From an uncultured Clostridia bacterium (GTDB lineage: Bacteria > Bacillota > Clostridia > Oscillospirales > CAG-272), in assembly GCA_946407735.1 (NCBI GenBank), contig CAMJPL010000002.1:1-64000 (forward strand): a stretch of DNA of 64,000 bases. Reading direction: 5' to 3'. Both the position numbers and the translations under genes were made by a program. This document shows, piece after piece, positions 54,234-62,432 of the stretch; within the stretch, counting starts at the first letter, position 1, and every line of letters begins with the position of its first letter. The notes under the pieces are model-generated. The model saw nothing but the letters and a program-made list of their open reading frames with translations. It was not told the DNA's origin and did not search any database.

Positions 54234-55325
54234 ATGAAACTTTATCTCAGACGTGAATTGTTCACCGAAAAAGAGTTTATTCTCGCCGAGGAGGGCGGGA
54301 TGCGCGCCACGGCGTTCCGGTATTCCACCGGAGTCGAAGCCCTGAGGATAGAAAACAGCCGCGGATATATAGTCATCCTTCCGTTTATGGGACAGCAGAT
54401 ATGGGATATCCGCTTCGACGGCAGAGATCTTAAAATGATGACCGGGATCCGCGAGCCCCGCATGACCGACAGCTTCCTAAAAACATACGGCGGATTCCTG
54501 TACCACTGCGGCCTTCGTTCCATCGGCGCTCCCGACGCGGACCATCCGCAGCACGGAGAGCTTCCGAACTGCCGTTATGACAGCGCCTGGCTTGAATCCG
54601 GTGTTGATGAAAACGGCGCATGGATGGAGGTCGGAGGAAAGGTCGATTATCAGATCGCCTTCACATACGGATATGCGTTCTCTCCGAAATGCCGCTTATA
54701 TGAATCGGCCGCTTCTGCCGAGACATGCGTGACGATAGAAAATCTCCGCCGCCAGCCGATGGAATACGCCTACCTCTGCCACATCAATTTCCGGCCGTTT
54801 GACGGCGCCGTCATCCGCGATACCGCGCCGAGAGACGCGGATCACGTCAAAGTTCATCGGGTGATCCCGGATTCCCTGCCGGAGGATCAGAAAAAGGCTC
54901 TTTCAGAATACATGGACAGGCTGAGCCTTGATCCGTCCGCGATGGATCACGTCGGAGATGAAGGTCAGTGCTATATGCCGGAGATCTGCTTCACCCTCAA
55001 ATATCTGACAGACGACGGCGGATACGGTTATACAATGCAGTGTCTGCCGGACGGAAGCGCCTGCTGCGTAAAGCATCCGGCCGCGATACTGCCATACGGC
55101 ATACGCTGGATCTCGCGGACCGGAAACGAGGATTCGATGGGCATGATCCTCCCCGCGACCGCCGAGCATCTAGGATATCGGTACGCGAAGGAGAACGGTC
55201 AGATGCGGACGCTTCCCCCGGAAGGAAAGATATCGTTCTCGGTCGTATTCGGCTTCCTGTCAGAGAATGAGGCCGCTCCGGTAAAGGAGAAGATCGGCGG
55301 GATATTGTCGGAATACCGGCGGTGA
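54234..55325 (+). CDS. DUF4432-type aldose 1-epimerase-fold protein (second copy)
   Basis: A 363-residue galactose-mutarotase-like beta-sandwich. GGFLYHCGLRSIGAPD near residue 88, HPQHGELPN and LCHINFRPFDGAVI mirror the same positions of the protein at 34248. It is about 35 residues longer. The sugar anomer or ligand is unknown. AAAGGAAACG precedes the ATG. A structured hairpin separates it from the creatininase operon, so it may form its own unit, though no promoter is clear. Confidence 0.83.
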   Translation: MKLYLRRELFTEKEFILAEEGGMRATAFRYSTGVEALRIENSRGYIVILPFMGQQIWDIRFDGRDLKMMTGIREPRMTDSFLKTYGGFLYHCGLRSIGAPDADHPQHGELPNCRYDSAWLESGVDENGAWMEVGGKVDYQIAFTYGYAFSPKCRLYESAASAETCVTIENLRRQPMEYAYLCHINFRPFDGAVIRDTAPRDADHVKVHRVIPDSLPEDQKKALSEYMDRLSLDPSAMDHVGDEGQCYMPEICFTLKYLTDDGGYGYTMQCLPDGSACCVKHPAAILPYGIRWISRTGNEDSMGMILPATAEHLGYRYAKENGQMRTLPPEGKISFSVVFGFLSENEAAPVKEKIGGILSEYRR

Positions 55326-55378
55326 GGCGTTTGCACGGGGGAATGGTGTGGGAGGTTTTGCAAAGAATTATAGGTGAG

Positions 55379-55408
55379 AGAACACCGCTTCCTGACGGAA
55401 GCGGTGTT
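55379..55408. terminator. Bidirectional terminator
   Basis: A perfect 13-bp stem (55379-55391 with 55396-55408) around a TGAC tetraloop lies between convergent genes. Confidence 0.9.
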
Positions 55409-55441
55409 CGTATTTACTATTTACAGGCTGTCTTTTTCTTC

Positions 55442-56965
55442 TTAAGATATCTCACTATTATCATTTGCGGAGATATCTGTCGGTTCGCCGGAATCGGTAT
55501 TATCTTCGGATCCAGTGCTTTCTGCTTCTTCGCCGTCGTCAGCGTTCGGCTCGATCTGCCCGGCAGCCGGTTCGATCTGCTCGGAATCCGCAGCGCTCTG
55601 CTCGGATGACGGCTCAGTCTGTCCGGCAGCCGGCTTCGGCCTGTCTTTTGAGGCGAAGTTGAGCGAAAGGCCAAGGAATATGAACGGGTATGTCACGGTG
55701 TAATAGAAGCATACGCCGAAGAAGGAGCTTACAAGATACCCGAACGCGCCGACCATGCATATCAGTGTGGCGGGATTCAGCTCTTTTCTGTATTTAAGGC
55801 CGTGAATGAAGACAGACGTGCATGCGGCTATATAGCTCAGTCCGGCCGGAATGCCGAAGAACGCCGTATATTCGAGGAATTCGTTGTGAGGGCTTCCGGT
55901 GCTTATCCCTTCAAGCGTGATGATCTCAAGCAGTCCCTCGATGCCGTTGCCGAATACCGGGCGGTCGATTATGTGTCTTACCGTAGCCTTCCAGATCTTC
56001 CATCTTCCCGAGCCGGCCTCGTCGGCGGCGGCAAGCCCCTGCGCGATATTGCCTACATCCGTGAAGGTGCGGATTATGGAGGTGAAAATGCTTGTCGTAA
56101 AGAAGGAGCTTATAATCGACGTGCAGAAGAAGATCGCGAACGGAACGAGCACATATAGATTGAACTTTCCGTCCTTTATCCTGTAAACGATGAAAAGGAA
56201 TACATGCGACATGACCATGGATATCCAGACACCGAGCGTATTGTTGTAGCCGAGGGCAAAGCACTGGACAATCAGCATCAGGCACCAGATGACAAGATCG
56301 ATCACCTTCCCCGATCTGTTGTCCTCTTTAGCTTTCGTGCTCAGCATATCAATGATCATAGCTGAGGTTAGGGCTATACTTACAGCGAGATAATATCCGT
56401 AATGATTGCTGTTGTGGTATGTGACTCTCAGCGAGCCTCTGTACGGATTGAGTATATACGATATCATGCCGTACAGAGCGTAGGCGCTGGCGATATAGCA
56501 GCACATCCTGACGAGGAACTTTTTGACCCGCTCGTCATATACGAGAGAGGATATGAACAGGAACAGGATGACGTTCGCCATATACGTCCACATGCTCATC
56601 TTGGTGTACGGATGACCGTGCACGGCGTAATACGTGAAACCGTTGACGCCTATCGACATCAGCACAAGTCCGAGATAGAGCACGAAAAGAAGCAGCGTCG
56701 TCTGGAAGGTGTATGTACGCCTGAAGGCGGCTTTTATAAAGTGCCTGTCGCTGCTGCGGATGAACAGTATGACAAAAGAGATAAGCAGCACCGCGACTAT
56801 CGCTATCGGGAGATACGGTATGATCCTGAACGTCTCGTATTCAAGCGAGGACGTGATGCTCTGAAAGTAGTTGATAAAAACGTCAAGCAGCGGCGTGAGT
56901 ATGAACAGCGCCGCCGGGATCGCGCATATTATCTGATCGGGGGCGATTCGTTTCTTGTTTTCCAT
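55442..56965 (-). CDS. O-antigen ligase/Wzy-like membrane protein
   Basis: A 507-residue protein with about ten to twelve membrane segments and a long external loop near residues 290-330 (AQGLAAADEAGSGRWKIWKA), the layout of O-antigen ligase and polymerase family proteins. GNGIEGLLEIITLEG and SPHNEFLEY contain the conserved His typical of the family. The last 75 residues form an acidic tail with repeats of PAAGQTEP/PAAGQIEP. It may polymerise or attach envelope polysaccharide. It has its own promoter, and no other polysaccharide genes surround it. Confidence 0.82.
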   Translation of the reverse strand: MENKKRIAPDQIICAIPAALFILTPLLDVFINYFQSITSSLEYETFRIIPYLPIAIVAVLLISFVILFIRSSDRHFIKAAFRRTYTFQTTLLLFVLYLGLVLMSIGVNGFTYYAVHGHPYTKMSMWTYMANVILFLFISSLVYDERVKKFLVRMCCYIASAYALYGMISYILNPYRGSLRVTYHNSNHYGYYLAVSIALTSAMIIDMLSTKAKEDNRSGKVIDLVIWCLMLIVQCFALGYNNTLGVWISMVMSHVFLFIVYRIKDGKFNLYVLVPFAIFFCTSIISSFFTTSIFTSIIRTFTDVGNIAQGLAAADEAGSGRWKIWKATVRHIIDRPVFGNGIEGLLEIITLEGISTGSPHNEFLEYTAFFGIPAGLSYIAACTSVFIHGLKYRKELNPATLICMVGAFGYLVSSFFGVCFYYTVTYPFIFLGLSLNFASKDRPKPAAGQTEPSSEQSAADSEQIEPAAGQIEPNADDGEEAESTGSEDNTDSGEPTDISANDNSEIS

Positions 56966-57012
56966 GTTGATTCAGACTGTCGGTTTATAATTTATTCTTT
57001 ATTTGCCATATA

Positions 57013-57041
57013 ATTATACCATACTTCCGTCGCCATTTCAA
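57013..57041 (-). promoter_or_regulatory. Promoter of the O-antigen-ligase-like gene
   Basis: On the minus strand TTGAAA (57036-57041), a 17-bp spacer ending in TGG, and TATAAT (57013-57018) lie about 50 bp before the ATG. Confidence 0.87.
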
Positions 57042-57042
57042 G

Positions 57043-57395
57043 TCATCCGGAAAAAATATCCCCCGCAGCGGATGCCGCGGCGAGATCGATCAGGGACAGG
57101 CCGATGACGTAGTATGCGGTCGTGCCGTTCGAGCCGGTGGAGGGGAGAGCATATCCGGTGATATTTGTAACAATTAATGTATATGTTTTGGTCTCTGAAT
57201 CATATTTTACACCGTTACCGCTTAATGACTGATTGTTGTCTTTCTAGTTGTATATTACTTCAGTATCAGAAACAGTAATAATGATTGGAGAAGTTAGCGA
57301 AATATATCCTGCCGGAGCTGATGTCTCAACCATATAATAATCATCAAAAAGCAGATTACCTAGATCTATCTGTCCTTTATTTACATCGTTACTAG
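57043..57395 (-). pseudogene. Remnant of an LPxTG-anchored Cna-B/SpaA surface protein
   Basis: Minus-strand reading from the edge of the insertion sequence gives a Cna-B/SpaA-type domain end (DDYYMVETSAPAGYISL). A TAG stop (57244-57246) interrupts it, but the same frame continues to ITGYALPSTGSNGTTAYY, an LPxTG sorting signal followed by a hydrophobic stretch. The basic tail expected after it is missing. The N-terminal part of the gene is absent, and the piece starts at the IS inverted repeat. It is therefore a non-functional fragment of a sortase-anchored surface or pilin protein, probably truncated by IS activity. Confidence 0.75.
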
Positions 57396-58208
57396 AGTCT
57401 GCTGACACTATTTCAACCACACAATAATATAAGCAAACTGAATAAAAAGGCAAAATACATAGAATCAAGCTTATCGTAACGGGTAAAAACTTTTCTGGAT
57501 TCTTTAAGCCAACGAAAAAGTCTTTCGATTATATTTCGTCGTTTATATAGATCCTTATCATAATCCCATGGTTCTTTATGATTCTTCTTAGGAGGAACCA
57601 CAGGCTTATGAGAATACGCTTCAGCAAGACTGCGAGTCTTATCGCCTTCATAAGCCCTGTCCATAAGAAGCGGCACACCTTCATAAATATTTCCTACTTT
57701 TTCGATAGACACTCTTCCTTCTGGAGCGTCATGAATGTTTCCGCCTTAGAGGTGCATTTCAATGATTGTCTTGTCATCTGCGGATACCACGTGAAGCTTG
57801 GTATTCCAGCCTCCTTTGGACTTTCCGATTGCTTGTTTTCCGTTTTTTTTAAAGCCCCTTGTCCATCAGGGTGTACTTTGCACGATGTGCTGTCCAGCGC
57901 AAGTACTTCAACTTTAATAGATATGATCTTTTCTTGCTGCCTGGCAGTAAATATGCGCCGGATCACTCCATTTGAAACCCAACGATTAAAACGCTTGTAT
58001 ATACTGTTCCAATTGCCGTATTCTTTTGGTAATGCCCTCCATTTGCATCCGTTTTCGGCGATATACAATATTGCATTTATGAAATCGTAGTTGTCGATTT
58101 TTACATTCCCGCGTTGAACCGGAAATGGCCTCTCTATTCTTTTGAATTGCTCATGTGATATTTTCATATAGATATTATGTCACATATTTGTTTTAGTGTC
58201 AACAGGCC
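57396..58208 (-). mobile_element. IS5-family (IS427-group-like) insertion sequence, about 0.81 kb
   Basis: Imperfect terminal inverted repeats AGTCTGCTGACACTA (57396-57410) and TAGTGTCAACAGGCC (58194-58208) match at 12 of 15 positions. They bracket a two-frame transposase. The size fits IS427-group elements. Target duplication could not be resolved. One end abuts the LPxTG remnant. Confidence 0.75.
57413..58167 (-). pseudogene. Two-frame IS transposase with frameshift site and nonsense mutation
   Basis: The first frame (58167 to 57694) starts MKISHEQFKRIERPF and holds the N-terminal DDE domain, with LALDSTSCKVHPDG. A run of eight A (57843-57850, minus strand) allows a -1 shift into NGKQAIGKSKGGWNTKLHVV, the expected continuation of IS427 transposases. 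That frame then meets TAA at 57746-57748, where TCA (Ser) would be expected, before continuing in the same frame through GGNIHDAPEG and the DDE-type end (RRNIIERLFRWLKESR) to 57413. The element is therefore probably inactive. Confidence 0.75.
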
Positions 58209-58372
58209 TAATACCGAATCGGGATTGTCCTGCAGATTATACCATATTTCTCTATGAATAACAATCCATGTGGGATAAACCGATGGGATTTGGGATGAGC
58301 GGACTGAGCTCTGGATAAACCAGACCAGATAATCAGTTTTCGGGTATTATTCCGGTTTTTTTCACTCAGGTA

Positions 58373-58401
58373 TTGAATATCCGGCCGAAATATAGTATAA
58401 T
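58373..58401 (+). promoter_or_regulatory. Promoter of the third solute-binding lipoprotein
   Basis: TTGAAT (58373-58378), a 17-bp spacer and TATAAT (58396-58401) lie about 80 bp before the ATG. Confidence 0.8.
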
Positions 58402-58479
58402 AATACACATCATATAAGTTCACACAGACTGCCGTCAACGTATGCCGACGCTCCGGCGCAGTTTTGAGAGGAATTGAAA

Positions 58480-59952
58480 ATGCTGAAGAAAATCACCGCT
58501 TTATCCGTTTCGATGATGATGCTGTTATCCGCCGTCCTTGTCTCCTGCGGGGAGGAAGCCTCGGCGCCTCCCGCCGCCGGCGGGACGTCGGCTCCGGAGG
58601 CTTCGCCGGAGACCACCGCCGCCGAGACCGAAGCTGAGACGGCGCCTGAGTCGGTCGTCCCCGATCAGGATCTCGAAGGCTACACATACGTCATCCTCGA
58701 GCGCAAGAACGCCGCAAACATCGTCGAACGTGAAGGCGACCGCGAAGAGATGGACGGCGACATCCTCAACGACGCGATATATACCCGCAACCGCGCGATC
58801 GAGGAAAGGTTCAATGCGAAGATCAAAAGCGCCACGGTCGACGACGTTCAGGCGCCGTTCACAAAGAGCGTGAAGGCGGGGGATAAAGAATACTCGATGG
58901 TCTTCATCACTCCCCCGGCGTCGGTGAGCGACGGCATCGACGGCTACAACATGAACCTGTGGGAGATTCCCGGCATGGATCTTACGCAGCCGTGGTACAA
59001 TGACGTCGTCGTCAACAACTTCACCGTCAGAAACAAGCTGTATTCCGCTCTCAGCGATATGACCTACGGAGCCAGCATATTCGCCTGCTGCATGTTTTAC
59101 AACACCAATCTGTGCGACAAATACGGCATCGAGCAGATAAGCGAGACCGTCAAAAAAGGTCAGTGGACGCAGGAAAAGGAACTTGAGATAAGCAAAGGGA
59201 TCAGCTCGGACATAAACGGCGACGGCAAGATGGACACCGAAGATTTCTACGGTCATGTCGCCGGCAGCACGCACAACTGCATGAACTACCAGTACGACGC
59301 CGATATCCCGTATCTCAAGATCAACAACGAGGAAGGCACATATGAAGTCGCGATCATGTCGGAGAGGCTGGTAAAGACGGTAGAGCGCATAAACGCTCTG
59401 CTCTGGGAGGACAACCGCTCTCTCGTCACCGACAAGCACATCGACATGTTCAAAAACGGTCAGGCCCTGTTCATCACCGGCGGCTATGTCGGCACCATGC
59501 TGCTGCTGCGCGACATGGAGGACGATTTCGTCCCGCTCACCTATCCGAAATTCGATGAGGCGCAGGAGAAGTACCTTTCGATGCTGGCCGGCTCGACATC
59601 GTTCATCGTCATCCCCGGAGTCTATGCCGACGACCCGGCGACGCTCGGGAAGATCGGGACCCTGACCGAGGCTCTGTCCGAATACAGCTACAACAATCTT
59701 ACCCCCGTCATCTACGACACCGTCATCGAGAACAAAACCTCGCGCGACTACGAGACCACAAAGCAGATGCTCGACATCATCCGCGACGGGCGTATGGCCG
59801 ACTTCGGCTATCTCACCGACAAGAACAGCTACATGAGTGTCATCCTCACCAACTGCCTTGACAAGAAGACGAACGACGTCGCCTCTATGTACGCGAAGAA
59901 GATCGACAAGGTGACAAAGTTCTACGACAAGCTGTTCGAGAACTTCGCCTGA
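58480..59952 (+). CDS. Extracellular solute-binding lipoprotein (ABC type)
   Basis: A 490-residue lipoprotein. MLKKITALSVSMMMLLSAVL leads to lipobox LVSC (Cys about residue 24), then an Ala/Pro/Glu linker. The mature domain has PWYNDVVVNNF, KKGQWTQEKE and SDINGDGKMDTEDFYG, paralogous to the lipoproteins at 3918 and 30922. It should bind a sugar or oligosaccharide; no permease or ATPase is adjacent. ATG 58480 is preferred over an upstream TTG, with AGAGGAATT before it. It is a single-gene unit with a promoter and terminator. Confidence 0.9.
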   Translation: MLKKITALSVSMMMLLSAVLVSCGEEASAPPAAGGTSAPEASPETTAAETEAETAPESVVPDQDLEGYTYVILERKNAANIVEREGDREEMDGDILNDAIYTRNRAIEERFNAKIKSATVDDVQAPFTKSVKAGDKEYSMVFITPPASVSDGIDGYNMNLWEIPGMDLTQPWYNDVVVNNFTVRNKLYSALSDMTYGASIFACCMFYNTNLCDKYGIEQISETVKKGQWTQEKELEISKGISSDINGDGKMDTEDFYGHVAGSTHNCMNYQYDADIPYLKINNEEGTYEVAIMSERLVKTVERINALLWEDNRSLVTDKHIDMFKNGQALFITGGYVGTMLLLRDMEDDFVPLTYPKFDEAQEKYLSMLAGSTSFIVIPGVYADDPATLGKIGTLTEALSEYSYNNLTPVIYDTVIENKTSRDYETTKQMLDIIRDGRMADFGYLTDKNSYMSVILTNCLDKKTNDVASMYAKKIDKVTKFYDKLFENFA

Positions 59953-59963
59953 GATCAAAACAG

Positions 59964-60018
59964 AAAAGAGCTTTCACGCCGCCTTTAAAAATTGCGGTAA
60001 GAGCGTGAAAGCTCTTTT
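59964..60018. terminator. Bidirectional terminator
   Basis: AAAAGAGCTTTCACGC-type sequence (59964-59979) pairs with 60003-60018, with a 23-base loop and T runs on both strands. It serves the convergent lipoprotein and quinone reductase genes. Confidence 0.88.
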
Positions 60019-60036
60019 TTTATATTCTGCCGGACG

Positions 60037-61020
60037 TCATCCTATCTTGAGGACCACCTTGCCTGTATTCTCGTTGTTTTCAAGTATCGCGTGAGCCGCC
60101 TCGGCCTCGGTGACCGGCAGTATTTTATATATAACAGGCCGGTCCATTCCCTGAGAAAGCTTCGGATAGACCTTCGATATGATCTCCGAGACGAGCGCCG
60201 CCTTGAATCCGGGAGCTCTCGATCTCAGCGTGCTGCCGATTATCCGGATGTTCCTGACATAGATGTTCCTCAGATCTATTTCGGTCTCTGTCCCGGAGAG
60301 CGCCGCGATCATTATCCATCTCGCGCCTTTGGCGAGATACGGAAGACATCTGCCCATCCCCTCGCCGCCGACGCAGTCGACGGTGACATCGACAGGAGTT
60401 CCCCGCTCGAGCTCGGCTTTCAGCGCATCGGCGAGGTCTTCCTTTCTGGTGTCGATTATAACGTCGGCTCCGAGCCTTTTCACCTTGTCGAGCTTGCTTT
60501 CGCCGCGGATCGTGGTTATCACGCGCAGTCCGAAGGCTTTGGCGAGAGGGATCGCGACCGACGCCAGCCCGCTGCCGCCGGCCTGCATGAGAAATGTCTC
60601 GCCCTCCTTCGCCTGTCCTTCGACGAACAGATTCAGATACGCCGTGCACACCGCCTCCGGGAAGGCGGCGGCCTCCGCCATCGAGAAGCCGTCGGGGATC
60701 GGCATCAGCATATCGTATCTCACGGCAGCGTACTCGGCGTAGCCGCCTCCGCCGAGAAGCGAGCATACCCTGTCGCCTTCGCGGAAGGCGCATTTTTCCT
60801 TCGCCTCATCGCCGAGCTTCTCTATCGTCCCGGAGATCTCAAGCCCCATCCATTCAGGCGCTCCGGGCGGAGGAGGGTATCCGCCCGATCTCTGCATAAG
60901 ATCAGCTCTGTTTATCCCGGCGTATTCGACGCGTACAAGAGCCTCGTCAGGCGACACCGAAATATCCGGCACATCGGACCATGACAGGCTTTTGTCACCG
61001 TTTATGATCACGGCCTTCAT
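60037..61020 (-). CDS. NAD(P)H:quinone oxidoreductase (zinc-free MDR family, PIG3-like)
   Basis: A 327-residue medium-chain dehydrogenase/reductase without structural zinc cysteines. The substrate domain has GINRADLMQRSGGYPPPPGA, characteristic of PIG3-like quinone reductases, and the NADPH domain has LMQAGGSGLASVAIPLAKA. It reduces quinones or other enone compounds in the cytosol. ATG 61020 is chosen for GGGGGAAAG upstream and because the conserved sequence begins there. It lies 28 bp after an oxidoreductase gene and shares its promoter. Confidence 0.93.
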   Translation of the reverse strand: MKAVIINGDKSLSWSDVPDISVSPDEALVRVEYAGINRADLMQRSGGYPPPPGAPEWMGLEISGTIEKLGDEAKEKCAFREGDRVCSLLGGGGYAEYAAVRYDMLMPIPDGFSMAEAAAFPEAVCTAYLNLFVEGQAKEGETFLMQAGGSGLASVAIPLAKAFGLRVITTIRGESKLDKVKRLGADVIIDTRKEDLADALKAELERGTPVDVTVDCVGGEGMGRCLPYLAKGARWIMIAALSGTETEIDLRNIYVRNIRIIGSTLRSRAPGFKAALVSEIISKVYPKLSQGMDRPVIYKILPVTEAEAAHAILENNENTGKVVLKIG

Positions 61021-61048
61021 TCGTCTTTCCCCCTTCGCCTTATACAGA

Positions 61049-62089
61049 TCACAGTCCGATCTCCGATGTGTAATCGACGTCATAGCCGCAGGCGGCGAGG
61101 GCCATGCGGTGCGTGTCGAGCTCGAACGCGTAATCGAACGGGTTTTCCTTCTCGCCGAGCACGATCGCGGCGAAATCGAGCATCATCGAGTCATATCTAC
61201 CGCTCGGAAGCGGGAATTCCTTTATTTCGCCGCCTTTTCCCTGCCTTGATATGATCGCCGAGGGTTTCATCTCAAGAGGCCGGATCTCGTATGTCCCCTT
61301 GCTGCCGGAGACGACGAGCTGGCGGTGCTGATATCCGTTTATCTCGGTGCCGTTGGACTGGGCTATCGATATCCCGCGCGGGTATTCGAGTATAGCCGTC
61401 CCCTGATCGAACGAGGTGTTGCCGTCGAGACCGCTCGACGTTATATACGGCGTGATACGGCGCGGCATGCCCTGCATCAGATGGATGAGGTCGAGCATAT
61501 GACAGCCGATGTAGAACATATTGCCGTAATCGAACATCCCGTGCCAGTGACGCTTCTCGGCCGGATGCTCTATGTTCATCTGGGCGGTGCAGGAAAGGAT
61601 CTCGCCGAGCTCGCCGCTTTTCACCATGCGGAGGCAGTCAAGCACCGCCTCGTTGTAGCGGTACATGTACGCCACCTGCAGCGGCAGCTCCTTCTTCTTC
61701 GCGAGCCTGAGAAGATCGGTGAAGGCTTTGATATCCCGCCCGACCGGCTTGTCTATGTGCACCGGGATGCCGTTTTCGACGCATCTCATCGCAGCGAACG
61801 GCAGATCGTACTCGAAGCCCTCAACCATGATGAAGTCGCATCCGGCGTTCATCAGCTGCTCCTCGGTAAGTAGAGGATAATCCCTGAACGACGGATGCGC
61901 CTTAAGTTCGGCGCTTGTCCAGAAGGTGAAGTTGTTGAATCCCGCGGCTCTGTACCCGGCGATCCTTTCGTCGCTGTCGGGGACTATCCCGACGATCTCG
62001 AATATGTCGGGGAATTTTCTAACGCAGTCGAGCTTGCCGACCGAATGGTCGTGAAGCGTACCGAGCATGCCGATTTTCAGTTTTCTCAT
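61049..62089 (-). CDS. Gfo/Idh/MocA-family oxidoreductase
   Basis: A 346-residue Rossmann-fold dehydrogenase. MLGTLHDHSVGKL near the start replaces the usual glycine-rich loop, VHIDKPVGRD gives the EKP-equivalent DKP near residue 117, and YIGCHMLDLIHLM matches the GxHxxD catalytic segment. It probably oxidises a sugar hydroxyl with NAD(P). AAAGGAGG lies 8 bases before the ATG. The promoter is at 62114-62142, and the quinone reductase gene follows. Confidence 0.9.
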   Translation of the reverse strand: MRKLKIGMLGTLHDHSVGKLDCVRKFPDIFEIVGIVPDSDERIAGYRAAGFNNFTFWTSAELKAHPSFRDYPLLTEEQLMNAGCDFIMVEGFEYDLPFAAMRCVENGIPVHIDKPVGRDIKAFTDLLRLAKKKELPLQVAYMYRYNEAVLDCLRMVKSGELGEILSCTAQMNIEHPAEKRHWHGMFDYGNMFYIGCHMLDLIHLMQGMPRRITPYITSSGLDGNTSFDQGTAILEYPRGISIAQSNGTEINGYQHRQLVVSGSKGTYEIRPLEMKPSAIISRQGKGGEIKEFPLPSGRYDSMMLDFAAIVLGEKENPFDYAFELDTHRMALAACGYDVDYTSEIGL

Positions 62090-62113
62090 CGCAGCATATC
62101 CTCCTTTTTGTCT

Positions 62114-62142
62114 ATTATATCACATCTGAAGGTCCCTGTAAA
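62114..62142 (-). promoter_or_regulatory. Promoter of the oxidoreductase-quinone reductase pair
   Basis: On the minus strand TTTACA (62137-62142), a 17-bp spacer ending in TGA, and TATAAT (62114-62119). It overlaps the end of an AraC remnant. Confidence 0.8.
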
Positions 62143-62265
62143 TACGCAGGGGACGATTTGTTTCCCATTTTATTCATGCGCCTGCGGTAGCCGAGCGGCG
62201 TCATACCTTCGCATCTCCTGAAAGCCGAGCTGAAATTAGCGGCGCCTACGAACACGCCGTAAAAC
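62115..62265 (-). pseudogene. C-terminal remnant of an AraC-family regulator
   Basis: Minus-strand sequence encodes VFVGAANFSSAFRRCEGM followed by TPLGYRRRM, the last helix-turn-helix of an AraC protein. Nothing of the sensing domain or first helix-turn-helix is present upstream, where a hairpin (62272-62308) intrudes instead. It is a fragment left by a deletion or rearrangement next to an oxidoreductase gene it may once have regulated. Confidence 0.7.
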
Positions 62266-62271
62266 CATACT

Positions 62272-62308
62272 CCCGGCGCGGCAGGAATACCGCGCCGGGG
62301 AGCTTTTT
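62272..62308 (+). terminator. Orphan rightward terminator
   Basis: CCCGGCGCGG (62272-62281) pairs with CCGCGCCGGG (62290-62299), followed by a run of five T. No rightward gene lies upstream, so it is probably a relic of a deleted gene. Confidence 0.6.
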
Positions 62309-62356
62309 CTCTCATCTGCCGTCATAGTAAGTTTACAAACAAATGCAGCGTATGAG

Positions 62357-62386
62357 TTGATGACATTTTTTCATGTATGGTATAAT
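62357..62386 (+). promoter_or_regulatory. Promoter of the UvrA-like gene
   Basis: TTGATG (62357-62362), an 18-bp spacer ending in TGG, and TATAAT (62381-62386) lie 47 bp before the ATG. Confidence 0.75.
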
Positions 62387-62432
62387 ATCATACAGACTTT
62401 GTCCGTCAATGCGAGAAAAACATTATTGAGAC

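Noticed and set aside
57244-57468. A small free-standing gene encoding a 74-residue protein
   Set aside because: It spans the IS inverted repeat and continues past its stop into an LPxTG signal, so it is part of a decayed gene.
58525-59958. Leftward open frame of about 477 codons
   Set aside because: Exact shadow of the third solute-binding lipoprotein; its sequence is a Val/Asp/His-rich mirror with no domain.
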